From positions 1 to 46,392 of the forward strand of contig JAJYHM010000018.1 in assembly GCA_021784755.1 (NCBI GenBank): 46,392 bases of DNA, written 5' to 3'. Shown one piece after another: positions 1-8,422 of the stretch. This DNA comes from Pseudomonadota bacterium. Lineage in GTDB: Bacteria > Pseudomonadota > Gammaproteobacteria > Acidiferrobacterales > Acidiferrobacteraceae. A program made the position numbers and the translations under genes. Under the pieces are notes generated by a model. The model saw only the letters and a program-made list of their open reading frames with translations, did not search any database and was not told the DNA's origin. Positions within the stretch are counted from its first letter, which is position 1. Each line of letters begins with the position of its first letter.

Positions 1-750
1 CGGGGCGGACCGCCCGGTCAGCCCATCATCCTCTTTGACTATGACCCGAGCCGTTCCCAGGAGGTGCCTTTGCGCCTGCTCGAGGGCTTCCGGGGCATCC
101 TCCAAACCGATGGTTGCGCCGGTTACGGAGCGGTTGTGCGCGCCCAGGGGCTCGTCCACGCAGGGTGCGCCGCCCATTGCCGGAGGAAGTTCGACGAGGT
201 GATCAAATCCCAGGGCAAGCACCGAAAGAAAGGCTTGGCCGAGGAGGCGCTCGCCCAGATCCAGGCGCTCTATCGGATCGAGAAGGAGGCGCGCGATATG
301 GGGCCCGAAGACCGGCAGCAGTACCGCGCCCAGCATGCCAAGCCCCTGTGGGACACCCTCCGGACCTGGCTTTCAATCCACCGCCCCGGCGTCCCGCCGA
401 AGACCGCCTTGGGCAGCGCTCTTACGTATCTGGCGAACGAATGGGACAAGCTCGTCGTGTATCTCACCGATGGGCGTATCTCGATCGATAACAACGCGAC
501 CGAGAACGCCTTGCGACCCTTCTGTGTGGGCCGCCGCAACTGGCTCTTCAGTGACACCGTGGCCGGTGTCCAGGCCTCCGCCAACCTGTACTCCTTGATC
601 GAGACCTGTAAGGCCTGCGGCCTCGAACCCTATCATTACTTGCGCCGAATCTTCACCGATCTCCCCCGGGCCCGCACCGTCGAAGACCTCGAGGCGCTGC
701 TGCCCATGAACCTCACCTCCGACCCGACGTTGCACCGATCCGGCCGCTGA
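1..750 (+). CDS. IS66 family transposase (TnpC), 3' part only
   Basis: The frame is open from the first base of the window, so the 5' part of the gene lies outside; about 249 codons are visible. The protein is the C-terminal half of an IS66 DDE transposase. A second catalytic Asp is seen in the QTDGCAGY stretch, and the catalytic Glu lies in DNNATENALRPF, followed by the GRRNWLF and SLIETCKACGLEPYHYL blocks typical of the family. It ends with the usual LEALLP-type tail. The reading frame is intact over the visible part. I could not find a convincing terminal inverted repeat between the stop codon and the hipA fragment that follows, so the exact right end of the element is undetermined. Confidence 0.93.
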   Translation, partial: RGGPPGQPIILFDYDPSRSQEVPLRLLEGFRGILQTDGCAGYGAVVRAQGLVHAGCAAHCRRKFDEVIKSQGKHRKKGLAEEALAQIQALYRIEKEARDMGPEDRQQYRAQHAKPLWDTLRTWLSIHRPGVPPKTALGSALTYLANEWDKLVVYLTDGRISIDNNATENALRPFCVGRRNWLFSDTVAGVQASANLYSLIETCKACGLEPYHYLRRIFTDLPRARTVEDLEALLPMNLTSDPTLHRSGR

Positions 751-850
751 CCGCCCCACCGTATTCCGTCGCGCTATCACGTCCGTCCTGTCCTCGCACG
801 TCGCTGCCCTCTCGAAGAAAGACTACCGGACCGAGATCACCGCGGGGAGG

Positions 851-1264
851 GTGGGGTTTATGGAGCGCATACAGAATTTCTCACTGCTGTATTCAGGCAA
901 GGCACCCGTTCTGGCGCCGTTTTACGACACGCTATCGACAGCGGTGTATCCAACACTGACGCAGAAGATGGCGATGAAGATCGGCAGCAAGTACGAGCTC
1001 AACGAAGTCCGGGCGCGGCACTGGAATCAATTTACAGAAAGCGTCGGGCTTACCAAGGCGCAGGCCAAGAGGCGCATTCTGGAGTTGGCAAAGTCATTGC
1101 CGGCCACGGCGCGCAAGCTCCAATCTGACCCTGGACACAGCTTTGCCGGTAATGCCGTGGTTGAACGAATCAACGCCTTGATTGAACAACGCTGCACGCT
1201 GACGATCCGGCGGCTCACCGATCCCGCCGCCAAAAATGATGGAGCCCCCGAACCCTCTGTCTAA
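851..1264 (+). pseudogene. hipA: hipA toxin C-terminal fragment
   Basis: The 137-residue frame matches only the C-terminal lobe of HipA-type Ser/Thr kinase toxins: NFSLLY, then LAPFYDTLSTAVYP and KMAMKIG. Full HipA proteins are about 400-440 residues. The N-terminal domain and the kinase active-site loop are absent, so it cannot be an active toxin. The in-frame sequence upstream (from about 815) is unrelated to HipA and runs back towards the end of the IS66 transposase. No hipB antitoxin gene is visible. The listed GTG start is nominal. Insertion or deletion associated with the IS66 element probably removed the rest of the gene (inference). Confidence 0.8.
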
Positions 1265-1411
1265 ACCACCATACGGACGCGGATTTGATTCCGGTGTACG
1301 ACTGCAAACGATCCATAATCCACACCCTGCCGCCACTCAGCTAACCCCGTTACGCTCCCGCCATCGTATTGATGGAGATCCGGCGCCGGGGCGAGAGCGT
1401 TGAAGAATACC

Positions 1412-2632
1412 TCAGCGTATCCCAAGTCGTTGAGCGAGGACCGTGCGAACGAAGTCGCTATGGGGAGATGCCCCGACGATCAGTTGAACGATCTGTGTAG
1501 TGATATCGCGCTCATCGCGTCCCGCCTGGGCGGCGGCTTGCATCAATGCATCGTATGCTCCCAGAACGTCCATGCCTGTCAACTCGTAACCGTAACCGAG
1601 CGCCATCCAGCGCAAAGCGCCAAAACCCGCGGCCATGGCGAACTCAGGTTGCTTGTCGGCAAAATCCCTTGCCGCCCGAGTCAAAGTGCGCGGGTCGGTG
1701 GGACTCGTGTTCGCGAGATCAATGGCCGTGTCGAACAAACCGGCGTCCTTGGCGGCGGCAAACCACTTACCCTCCTCGCCGGGTGTGCTCGCGACCAGAT
1801 CGCGCAGGATTTGCTTCGGCTGCTGACCTGGATATTTCTTGACAATGGCCCGGAAGGTCGCGATGTTCGTCGCACCCAGGTTCGCTTCGATGGCATAGCG
1901 CCGATAAGCTTCATCGGCGAGACCTGACGCTAACAAGATTTCCTCGCACGCCTGGGCAATCTGCCAGCCAGGGTCATTCAGTCCGCGGGATGCCTCGGCG
2001 TATCGGATCGCCTCCGCCTTCTTTCCTTGCGCCGCGAGCGCCATGACACCCCATCGGCGGTTGTGCCACCACTGGAACGGCGCCCGCTCAAGCAAGGACA
2101 GCAATTGTTCATGGCGACCGGCGTAAAACAAGGAGGCCAAGCAGGCGCTCGTCCCTTTGAAATAACCGTGCCCGGGGGTTTGCGAACCCCAAATCCGCTC
2201 GACCACCGGGAAGAACTCGTCGGCCCAGGCGCTCGCCAATTCCGGTGTCGCGCAAAGCTCGCCCCAGTAGTCGCCCAAGGCTTCGATATAGGGGATGTTG
2301 TCGTCCTGTAAAGCATCCCATAAACGTTCCAACCACCGCTGACGGCGTTCCGTGCCAACATCGGCCTTGGCGATGATCGGAACCAGCGTGCCTATGGCCT
2401 TGTTGACGGCAGACCCCAGCGCCCCGGAGGAGCTATCGACCCCTTCCAAGGCAGGCGATAATTTCTCCAATAAGGACACCGCGCCGTCAGCGGCGAGAAC
2501 TGGCTCCTTACGCGCAACCTGCCTGATCTCCGACAAGGCCTCCTTGATCCGCTGAATGGGAGGATCTGAACGCCACCCGAAGGCCTGGCGTCGGAAACGC
2601 GAAGTGAACTGCCATTTGTGCCCGTTCGCCAT
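1412..2632 (-). CDS. Conserved-looking hypothetical protein, helical repeat type
   Basis: A 406-residue protein that I do not recognise. It has no signal peptide or membrane segment. The sequence is rich in Ala, Leu, Trp and Glu with regularly spaced helical blocks (for example YRRYAIEANLG, WQIAQACEEILLASG, DYWGELCATPELASAWADEF), which looks like an alpha-solenoid or TPR-like fold. The start is the ATG right after a TGA (TGAATG) and has only a weak ribosome site. It lies downstream of, and on the same strand as, the type III Mod gene, in the position where a res gene would normally be, but it has no helicase or nuclease motifs. A part in an accessory defence locus is possible but unsupported. 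Confidence 0.6.
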   Translation of the reverse strand: MANGHKWQFTSRFRRQAFGWRSDPPIQRIKEALSEIRQVARKEPVLAADGAVSLLEKLSPALEGVDSSSGALGSAVNKAIGTLVPIIAKADVGTERRQRWLERLWDALQDDNIPYIEALGDYWGELCATPELASAWADEFFPVVERIWGSQTPGHGYFKGTSACLASLFYAGRHEQLLSLLERAPFQWWHNRRWGVMALAAQGKKAEAIRYAEASRGLNDPGWQIAQACEEILLASGLADEAYRRYAIEANLGATNIATFRAIVKKYPGQQPKQILRDLVASTPGEEGKWFAAAKDAGLFDTAIDLANTSPTDPRTLTRAARDFADKQPEFAMAAGFGALRWMALGYGYELTGMDVLGAYDALMQAAAQAGRDERDITTQIVQLIVGASPHSDFVRTVLAQRLGIR

Positions 2633-2953
2633 TCAGGTGCCCCCCATAAATCCCGTCGCCTCTTTCTGTACATCATATGCCAGCGGGCCACCGGTATGGG
2701 CTCGTGAGGATGGTCGCGGATACCGGGCCAGTCACCCAGAGTCTCAAGGGAGTCGTTGCAATCAGCGGCAAGCGATCCGCGCCCGCGATCGTCCGGGGAT
2801 ATTGGGGTCGACATAGATCGAGAATCGCGCATTTCGATTCCTCGCGAACGCCCCGGTCGGCCCGAGAGCGCTCCTTGCAACCACCCACCACGGCCTGCGC
2901 GGCCCCCTTCCGGGCAAGCCCGCGTCTTGAACTCGCACTTCCTCCCGACCACA
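2633..2953. other. Gene-free stretch between mod and the 406-aa gene
   Basis: This 321-base stretch has minus-strand open frames that begin next to the mod stop codon, but their translations are Arg/Gly-rich, low in hydrophobic blocks and resemble no family I know. I see no helicase remnant of a res gene, no terminator and no repeat. Confidence 0.5.
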
Positions 2954-4936
2954 TCAGAGACTCTTCACTTTGGTCGAAGGCGACATGCGCCTGAAGATCT
3001 GCGCGGCCTTGATTCTCATGGCACTACTCCTGAACCCGGCATCTCGGAACACCACATGCGAGAGCTTGCGCCTAGCGAGCTCCTTCACAAAGCCTTCGTC
3101 TACACTACCGTCTCCATCAAAGCATGCGGCAAGCACCCCATCACCGACCAGGAACACTTCTTTTCCACACACCGTCTCCGTGGCGATGGGCAAGGTGAGG
3201 TCGACACCACAATCCAGCATCACCTGGACCAGGAGGTCTTCCGACGTGCGGTCGGGGTTTATGTGATCCCCCTGATGAGCGGGGCGTGCCTGGTCCTGCG
3301 CCTGGGGCGCGTAATAGACATCGGCCATGTCGGACCTGTCGACCTTCAATACCCGAAATCCCCAATCCAGGGGTGTCCGGCGAGAAGCCAGGGTATCGGC
3401 ATTAGCTTTCAACATCTTAGCCGCCCCGCGGCGCAGCCGTTCCTTCGCGATTTCGGCGATATTCTCATAGCCCGCATGGAAGGCGGCGGAGTTCTTGCCA
3501 CAGGGCTCGGGCCATTGCACCATGATGAAGCGCCGATCCGCACCGTCTTCGATATTCAGTTGTAATACGGCGTGCGCGGCCGTGGAGGCGCCTGCGAAGA
3601 AATCGAGAACTATTCCCTCATTTTGGCATATCGTCTGGATCAATCGCTTGGCCACGTAAACGGGCTTGGGGTTGTCGAATGGGACGCCTAGCTCCGCGAG
3701 AAGCGCGTCATCGCTCCCCCCGAAATATAAGAGCGAAGGAACATTCTCCAGGAGATGATCCTTGAGCAGATATTTCCGGGTCGGTTGGACTGTCTCGTCG
3801 ACGCCAAAAAGTATTTGCCCGGACCTCAAAAGCTCATGCATGGTAGCAGGGGGATTGCGCCAGCCGCGGTCCGGAACGGGACAGGGCTTTCCCGTAACGG
3901 GGTGAACGAGAGGCCGGAAATACTCGTCCGGCGCCTTCTTCTTGTTGGGCCAGGCCATGGATACGGGCCGGAAGACGTCGCCATTTTCGTCGAGTTGGTT
4001 ATAAGCTTTCTCGCCCCCGGTCAGGTCCTGTTGCTTGACCCAATCCCGATAATCCTTTCTTGCTCTTTCTGTGGCACCGCCCTCGCGCGCCACGATCTGC
4101 TTGGCGCGCGAGAGCATCCTCTCGGCGTTCTCCTTGGGGCGCTTGAATTCGCATGCCCGCTTGAACGCTTCCCTGTCTTTACAGTAAAGGCTTATGAGCT
4201 CATGTTGCTGTGCCACGCCCGCGGCATCGCCCTTGGGATTCCTCTTATCCCAGACGATGGTGCCCAGATTGTTGGCTTCGCCGAATATTTCCGCGAGGAC
4301 CTTTTCCAGGTTCGGATACTCGTTCTCGTCGATATGCACGACGATGACGCCGTCTGGCCGCAACAGATTGCGTGACAACTTAAGTCTCGGGAACATCATA
4401 GACAGCCAGTTCGCATGAAAGCGTCCGCTGGCCTCGGAGTCCGTGACAAGCCGGTTGCCCTGTTCGTCCACTTGATCGGTGCGCGAAAGGAAGACATCGG
4501 CGCTGTCGGCGAAGTCGTCCGCGTAGACGAAAACGTTTCCGGTGTTATAGGGAGGGTCGATGTAGATCATCTTAACCTGGCCCCGATAGGTTTCCTGAAG
4601 GAGCTTCAGCGCATCCAAGTTATCGCCTTCGACGAAGAGATTCTTTGTCGTGTCGAAATGGACGCTCTCTTCCCGGCACGGCCGCAACGTTTTGGCAATC
4701 GGCGTGTTGGCGGCAAGGAGCGCCTCGCGCTTGCCCGGCCAGTTCAGATGGTAGCGCTCTTGCGGCCCCTCGACGATCGACCCCGAAAGCTCCTGGCGCA
4801 GCCGCTCGAAGTCCACCGCAAGCCGCAGCGCGCCATCATCGCCACGGTATTCCGTCACGCACCCCGGGAACAGTTCGCCTAAGCGCGCGACGGCATCTTG
4901 AGCGAGGTCGGGGGAATGCCTTTTGAGTTTTTCCAC
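2954..4936 (-). CDS. mod: Type III restriction-modification adenine methyltransferase (Mod)
   Basis: Beta-class DNA N6-adenine methyltransferase of the Mod type, 660 residues. Catalytic motif IV DPPYNTG lies at about residues 127-133, after the EGDNLDALK block. The central region would be the target-recognition domain. The SAM-binding motif DFFAGAS comes near the C-terminus, which is the beta-class order. The C-terminal blocks VVFRDAGF and AAQIFRRMSP are typical of Mod subunits. I chose the GTG at 4936: a GAGGGA ribosome site lies 7 bases upstream, and family similarity starts there. The frame is open for another 157 codons upstream, but that part is low-complexity and Arg/Pro-rich. No res helicase-nuclease gene follows, so this is an orphan methylase in the window. 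Confidence 0.9.
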   Translation of the reverse strand: MEKLKRHSPDLAQDAVARLGELFPGCVTEYRGDDGALRLAVDFERLRQELSGSIVEGPQERYHLNWPGKREALLAANTPIAKTLRPCREESVHFDTTKNLFVEGDNLDALKLLQETYRGQVKMIYIDPPYNTGNVFVYADDFADSADVFLSRTDQVDEQGNRLVTDSEASGRFHANWLSMMFPRLKLSRNLLRPDGVIVVHIDENEYPNLEKVLAEIFGEANNLGTIVWDKRNPKGDAAGVAQQHELISLYCKDREAFKRACEFKRPKENAERMLSRAKQIVAREGGATERARKDYRDWVKQQDLTGGEKAYNQLDENGDVFRPVSMAWPNKKKAPDEYFRPLVHPVTGKPCPVPDRGWRNPPATMHELLRSGQILFGVDETVQPTRKYLLKDHLLENVPSLLYFGGSDDALLAELGVPFDNPKPVYVAKRLIQTICQNEGIVLDFFAGASTAAHAVLQLNIEDGADRRFIMVQWPEPCGKNSAAFHAGYENIAEIAKERLRRGAAKMLKANADTLASRRTPLDWGFRVLKVDRSDMADVYYAPQAQDQARPAHQGDHINPDRTSEDLLVQVMLDCGVDLTLPIATETVCGKEVFLVGDGVLAACFDGDGSVDEGFVKELARRKLSHVVFRDAGFRSSAMRIKAAQIFRRMSPSTKVKSL

Positions 4937-5538
4937 GGTCGATCCCTCGCGCGAACTCCCGACTACACCCGGACGGGGCCGGCGCCTTTTCGCCGATTCA
5001 GGGGGTCTTCTCGCCGATCCTGTCTTCAGGACATCCAGCGACGTTTTGATGGCATAGGGCACAGGTGTCTCGCAGGCTCCCGCCGCGCCCGTCGCCGCTC
5101 GTGGCATGCCTTCATACAGGAGGTTTCCATTCGAAGCCGATGGACGGAGGCGCACCCCTGGAACGCGCGATCTGTGCGTAGGCTGCATCCTGCCGCGATC
5201 GGGGCTATGCCCCCGGCTTCGCCATCCCGAGTCACCGCCATTATGCCACGCCCCATTGTACCGGTACGAACCATCCACCGTCGCTGGCCGACACTGTAAC
5301 CTTAGCTGGTCTGTCGCAGCCATTGCGGCGTGGTGCGCGGGGAGATGTGTCCGGGAGAGCCGGTCACGCTTGATCGCTTCATGATGGAACGCGAGGCACC
5401 CGGACACCTTGCGCGCCGGGTCCCGCGCATCCTGACGCGAGATGGATGGAGTCCATGCGCGCGGGCGGCGTTCCGCCGAGGCCTACGCCCGGCGCATGTT
5501 CTGGCTGGAGGGATGGATGGATCGCCTGCGAGTGCCGA
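4937..5538. other. Gene-free stretch upstream of mod
   Basis: About 600 bases between the mod start and the pyrophosphatase stop. The minus strand is open in the mod frame, but the translation is not protein-like. A short plus-strand frame near 5447 (ATG after TGA) encodes a stretch with AYARRMFWLEGWMDRL that looks more protein-like, but it runs into the antisense of ppa and I would not call it. No RNA gene, terminator or repeat is evident. Confidence 0.45.
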
Positions 5539-6087
5539 CTAGAAGCGCGGCTTGTGGCGCGAGGCCTGATAGCGCTCGATACCGCTTGTGATCTCGGCGC
5601 CCACAGCCTCGCCGTCGACCCAGCCCTCGATCTTCACCCACTTGCCGGCCTCGAGATCTTTGTAGTGCGCGAAAAAATGGCTGATCTGATCGAGAAGATG
5701 AGGAGGGATGTCCTTCAGGGATTGGTAATGGCGGTAGGACACACAGAGCTTGTCCGCCGGGACCGCGAGGATCTTCATGTCGATACCCTTCTCGTCGGTC
5801 ATCTTGAGCATGGCGACAGGCCTACAGCTTATGACCGAGCCGCTTATGAGCGGCGCTGGCGTCACGACCAGGACGTCCACCGGGTCGCCGTCGTCCGACA
5901 AGGTGTGGGGGACGTAGCCGTAGTTGCACGGGTAATACATAGCGGTGTTCATGAACCGGTCCACGAACATCGCCCCTGTTTCCTTATCCATCTCGTACTT
6001 TACGGGCGGCCCGTTGGCCGGGATCTCGATGACAACATTGACGATCGCCGGGGCCTTGTCACCCGGGCCCACTCGATCCAAATTCAT
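5539..6087 (-). CDS. ppa: Inorganic pyrophosphatase
   Basis: Family I soluble pyrophosphatase, 182 residues, the normal length. It hydrolyses PPi from nucleotide and aminoacyl-tRNA metabolism in the cytoplasm. The signature [10 protein letters not shown] supplies the metal-binding aspartates, and the flanking [12 protein letters not shown] block and the C-terminal KWVKIEGW block are family hallmarks. The ATG at 6087 is preceded by a good AAGGAG site about 7 bases away. It is a single gene followed by the accessory region; the upstream neighbour mscS is on the same strand with a 73-base gap. Confidence 0.97.
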   Translation of the reverse strand: MNLDRVGPGDKAPAIVNVVIEIPANGPPVKYEMDKETGAMFVDRFMNTAMYYPCNYGYVPHTLSDDGDPVDVLVVTPAPLISGSVISCRPVAMLKMTDEKGIDMKILAVPADKLCVSYRHYQSLKDIPPHLLDQISHFFAHYKDLEAGKWVKIEGWVDGEAVGAEITSGIERYQASRHKPRF

Positions 6088-6160
6088 GCTAGGACTCCTT
6101 AGGAAAAATGCTTTTTCAGTTGCGCACTACACCGTACCCCGGACACCGCTGGCGCGGGTC

Positions 6161-7177
6161 TCAGGACGATTTGGCAGGATACACGATCGGCAGGACGTCC
6201 GTGAAGAAGTCTGCCTTGGCTCGATCACGTAGGCGCTGCGGAATGGAGGCCCGCACCTCGATGCTCATGGTGGTAAGCGAAATGTCCACGATCAGAACAA
6301 GCGGCGGGTCCCAACCGAACGGGGGCGCGGCCTCATCACTTTGCGGGGAATCGGAAGGCGGGATTGGCTCCTCCGGGCGGGGTCGGAAGTGCCGCCGCGC
6401 CACCTCTTCAAGCTTGTGCGCGATATCGGCCGGGTTGGGTGTGATGGCCACGTCGAATCGAAAGACAATGCGCGCCCAGTCGTCCGGCAAGGAGCGTATG
6501 AGCCCTCCGGTTATCACGACCCCATTGGGCACCCGGAACAGCTGTCCGTCGTCCAGGCGCAACTCGGAATAAAAGAGGTTGATATCGCGCACGACGCCGC
6601 GATAGCCCTGAGCTCGCAATTGATGCGGATAGGTCTCCGGCATCATCGGGAACTGCCAGGCGACGATCTGGACATGGTCACCGACGTCGAAGGGCTTGAA
6701 AAGCGCCACCGCAAGGCCGCCGAAAAAGTTTCCGAAGAACGACTGGCCCGCGACGCCTATCACGACCGAGAGCATGGTGCCGCCAACCAGGACTCCGCTG
6801 AACGTCCCCCCGACGACCATGATTATGAGCAGGACGAGGCCCGCGTAGAGCAAAAGCCGGATGAGATAGATACCCGTGACGGAATCCTGCCAGGCCAGCT
6901 CGTAGCCGCGCGTGGAACGCGCCATCTGCTCAAGCCGCGCGGACCTATGACGTGCCATGGCGCGCTCGATGCCGCGAATGACGCGCAGCCCGGCCAGCCC
7001 CACGACGAGGATCCGAAGAAGGCTCACTTCCTCCGGCGGGACCTTATAATGCTGAGCGGCAAAGCCGATGCCGGATAAGGCCCCTACCGCGAGCGCGATC
7101 CATACCACAGTCGTCCACGGCAGCGCGCGCAGCAGGCGACGCAGTTGCCATTTTTCGGGGATGTGTCCGTTGGTCAT
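6161..7177 (-). CDS. MscS-family mechanosensitive ion channel
   Basis: Small-conductance mechanosensitive channel of 338 residues in the inner membrane, releasing solutes on hypo-osmotic shock. Hydrophobic segments lie near residues 20-40, 50-65 and 95-120, followed by the pore helix and beta-domain core GQSFFGNFFGGLAVALFKPFDVGDHV, given here in parts: GQSFFGNF, GGLAVAL, KPFDVGD. The cytoplasmic domain then has RVPNGVVI. The C-terminal part has an acidic Pro-rich insertion (PRPEEPIPPSDSP). I prefer the ATG at 7177 over the in-frame TTG at 7186. It is divergent from xseB with about 120 bases between. Confidence 0.9.
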   Translation of the reverse strand: MTNGHIPEKWQLRRLLRALPWTTVVWIALAVGALSGIGFAAQHYKVPPEEVSLLRILVVGLAGLRVIRGIERAMARHRSARLEQMARSTRGYELAWQDSVTGIYLIRLLLYAGLVLLIIMVVGGTFSGVLVGGTMLSVVIGVAGQSFFGNFFGGLAVALFKPFDVGDHVQIVAWQFPMMPETYPHQLRAQGYRGVVRDINLFYSELRLDDGQLFRVPNGVVITGGLIRSLPDDWARIVFRFDVAITPNPADIAHKLEEVARRHFRPRPEEPIPPSDSPQSDEAAPPFGWDPPLVLIVDISLTTMSIEVRASIPQRLRDRAKADFFTDVLPIVYPAKSS

Positions 7178-7241
7178 TGCGGCCAAGTATACCGTATCGG
7201 CGATCCTGGAGAGACTCTGACCTCGGCCGCTCCCTGCGGAA

Positions 7242-7270
7242 TTGACGGTTTCTGGTCATTGCAGTAGGGT
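7242..7270 (+). promoter_or_regulatory. Candidate sigma-70 promoter for xseB-ispA-dxs
   Basis: TTGACG at 7242-7247, a 17-base spacer, then TAGGGT at 7265-7270. This lies 25 bases upstream of the xseB GTG, in the divergent gap with mscS. The -35 box is strong and the -10 box is moderate. Confidence 0.4.
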
Positions 7271-7295
7271 GACAGACGATGGATGAGGATGACCT

Positions 7296-7541
7296 GTGAC
7301 CGAAAATACCCCCCTTCCGAACTTCGAAGCGGCTTTGGCCGAACTTGAGCAGATCGTGCATCAAATGGAAAACGGCCAACAATCGCTGGAAGACGCGCTC
7401 TCCACATTCCAGCGCGGAATGGAGCTCTCGCGCCTGTGCGAGGCCGGCTTGAAGAACGCCGAACAACGCGTGGAGCGGCTCGTCTCCGAAAACGGAGGCT
7501 ATCGCGTGGAACCCTTCAAGGCTGGCGAACAGGGCGAGTGA
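7296..7541 (+). CDS. xseB: Exodeoxyribonuclease VII small subunit
   Basis: An 81-residue protein, the usual size. XseB assembles with XseA to make exonuclease VII, which degrades single-stranded DNA. The family pattern is clear: NFEAALAELEQIV, then MENGQQSLEDALSTFQRGMEL and LCEAGLKNAEQRVE, cited here as short blocks of one helical hairpin. The start is GTG with a GAGGAT-like site. Its stop overlaps the ispA start as GTGA, which suggests translational coupling. First gene of the xseB-ispA-dxs operon, an order common in proteobacteria. The xseA partner is not in the window. Confidence 0.95.
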   Translation: MTENTPLPNFEAALAELEQIVHQMENGQQSLEDALSTFQRGMELSRLCEAGLKNAEQRVERLVSENGGYRVEPFKAGEQGE

Positions 7542-8416
7542 GCGCAGTGTCCCAAGACCAGTTGAAGCGCTATCGCGAGCGGGCGGAGGCGGTGTTGGCG
7601 CGCGTCCTGCCCTCCGCCCAAACCTCACCGCCCGACCTGCACGAGGCCATGCGCTACGCCACCCTCGGGGGTGGCAAGAGATTGCGCGCCTGCCTCGTCT
7701 ACGCCACGGGTGAGGCCTTGGGCGCGAGCCTCGAGGCACTCGACTCCGCCGCCGCCGCGGTCGAACTGATCCACGCCTACTCCCTCGTGCACGATGACCT
7801 GCCGTGCATGGATGACGATGATATGCGCCGCGGACGCCCAAGCTGTCACAAGGCCTTCGGGGAGGCTACGGCCCTGCTCGCCGGCGACGCCTTGCAGACC
7901 CAGGCCTTCGCGGTCCTGGCGCGCGCGCAGGCGGTGTCGCCGCATGCCCGCATCCGCATGGTCGAAGAACTGGCGCAGGCCTCTGGATCGCTCGGCATGG
8001 CCGGCGGTCAAGCGCTCGACCTCAAGGCCGGACCTGAGGCCACAGTCGAGATCCTGGAAGAGCGGCATAGCCGTAAGACCGGCGCCCTCATCCACGCCAG
8101 CGTGCGGCTCGGGGCGTTGGCCGCGAATCCCGAGATCCCCGTGGCCCTGGATGACTACGGTCGCGCCCTGGGGCTTGCCTTCCAGATCGCAGACGACCTG
8201 CTCGACGTGGAGGGCGTGGCGCTCGTGGTCGGCAAGACCGTCGGCGCCGACGCGGCAGCCGGCAAGGCGACCTTCGCCTCGGTTCTCGGTGTCGATGAGG
8301 CGCGTCGGCGCGCCCGCGCACTCCATGACAATGCCCTCGCCAGCCTCCGCTTTTTGGGAGATAATGGCGGGCTCCTTGCGACCATCGCGCAATACGCCGT
8401 CGAGCGAGATCACTGA
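7538..8416 (+). CDS. ispA: Farnesyl diphosphate synthase (geranyltranstransferase)
   Basis: Trans-prenyltransferase of about 292 residues that condenses IPP with DMAPP and GPP to make FPP. The first Asp-rich motif is DDLPCMDDDDMRRG and the second is FQIADDLLD; GGKRLR binds the diphosphate. The first motif has the 2-residue insertion of bacterial FPP synthases. The start is ambiguous: the GTG at 7538 overlaps the xseB stop as GTGA, while the GTG at 7547 would give the common SQDQLK-type N-terminus. The frame is open further upstream, but that part is antisense-like shadow of xseB. It lies 6 bases before dxs. Confidence 0.95.
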   Translation: MSAVSQDQLKRYRERAEAVLARVLPSAQTSPPDLHEAMRYATLGGGKRLRACLVYATGEALGASLEALDSAAAAVELIHAYSLVHDDLPCMDDDDMRRGRPSCHKAFGEATALLAGDALQTQAFAVLARAQAVSPHARIRMVEELAQASGSLGMAGGQALDLKAGPEATVEILEERHSRKTGALIHASVRLGALAANPEIPVALDDYGRALGLAFQIADDLLDVEGVALVVGKTVGADAAAGKATFASVLGVDEARRRARALHDNALASLRFLGDNGGLLATIAQYAVERDH

Positions 8417-8422
8417 GGCACA

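Noticed and set aside
1265..1411. tRNA-like sequence (GATTCCGGTGTACGACTG)
   Set aside because: No acceptor, D or anticodon stems can be built around it.
2633..2953. Remnant of the type III res gene
   Set aside because: No frame in this gap shows helicase or nuclease motifs.
4937..5407. 157-codon N-terminal extension of the Mod frame
   Set aside because: The translation is Arg/Pro-rich without family similarity, and a GTG with a proper ribosome site lies exactly where Mod similarity begins.
5446..6102. 218-residue plus-strand frame
   Set aside because: Antisense to ppa, which is certain.
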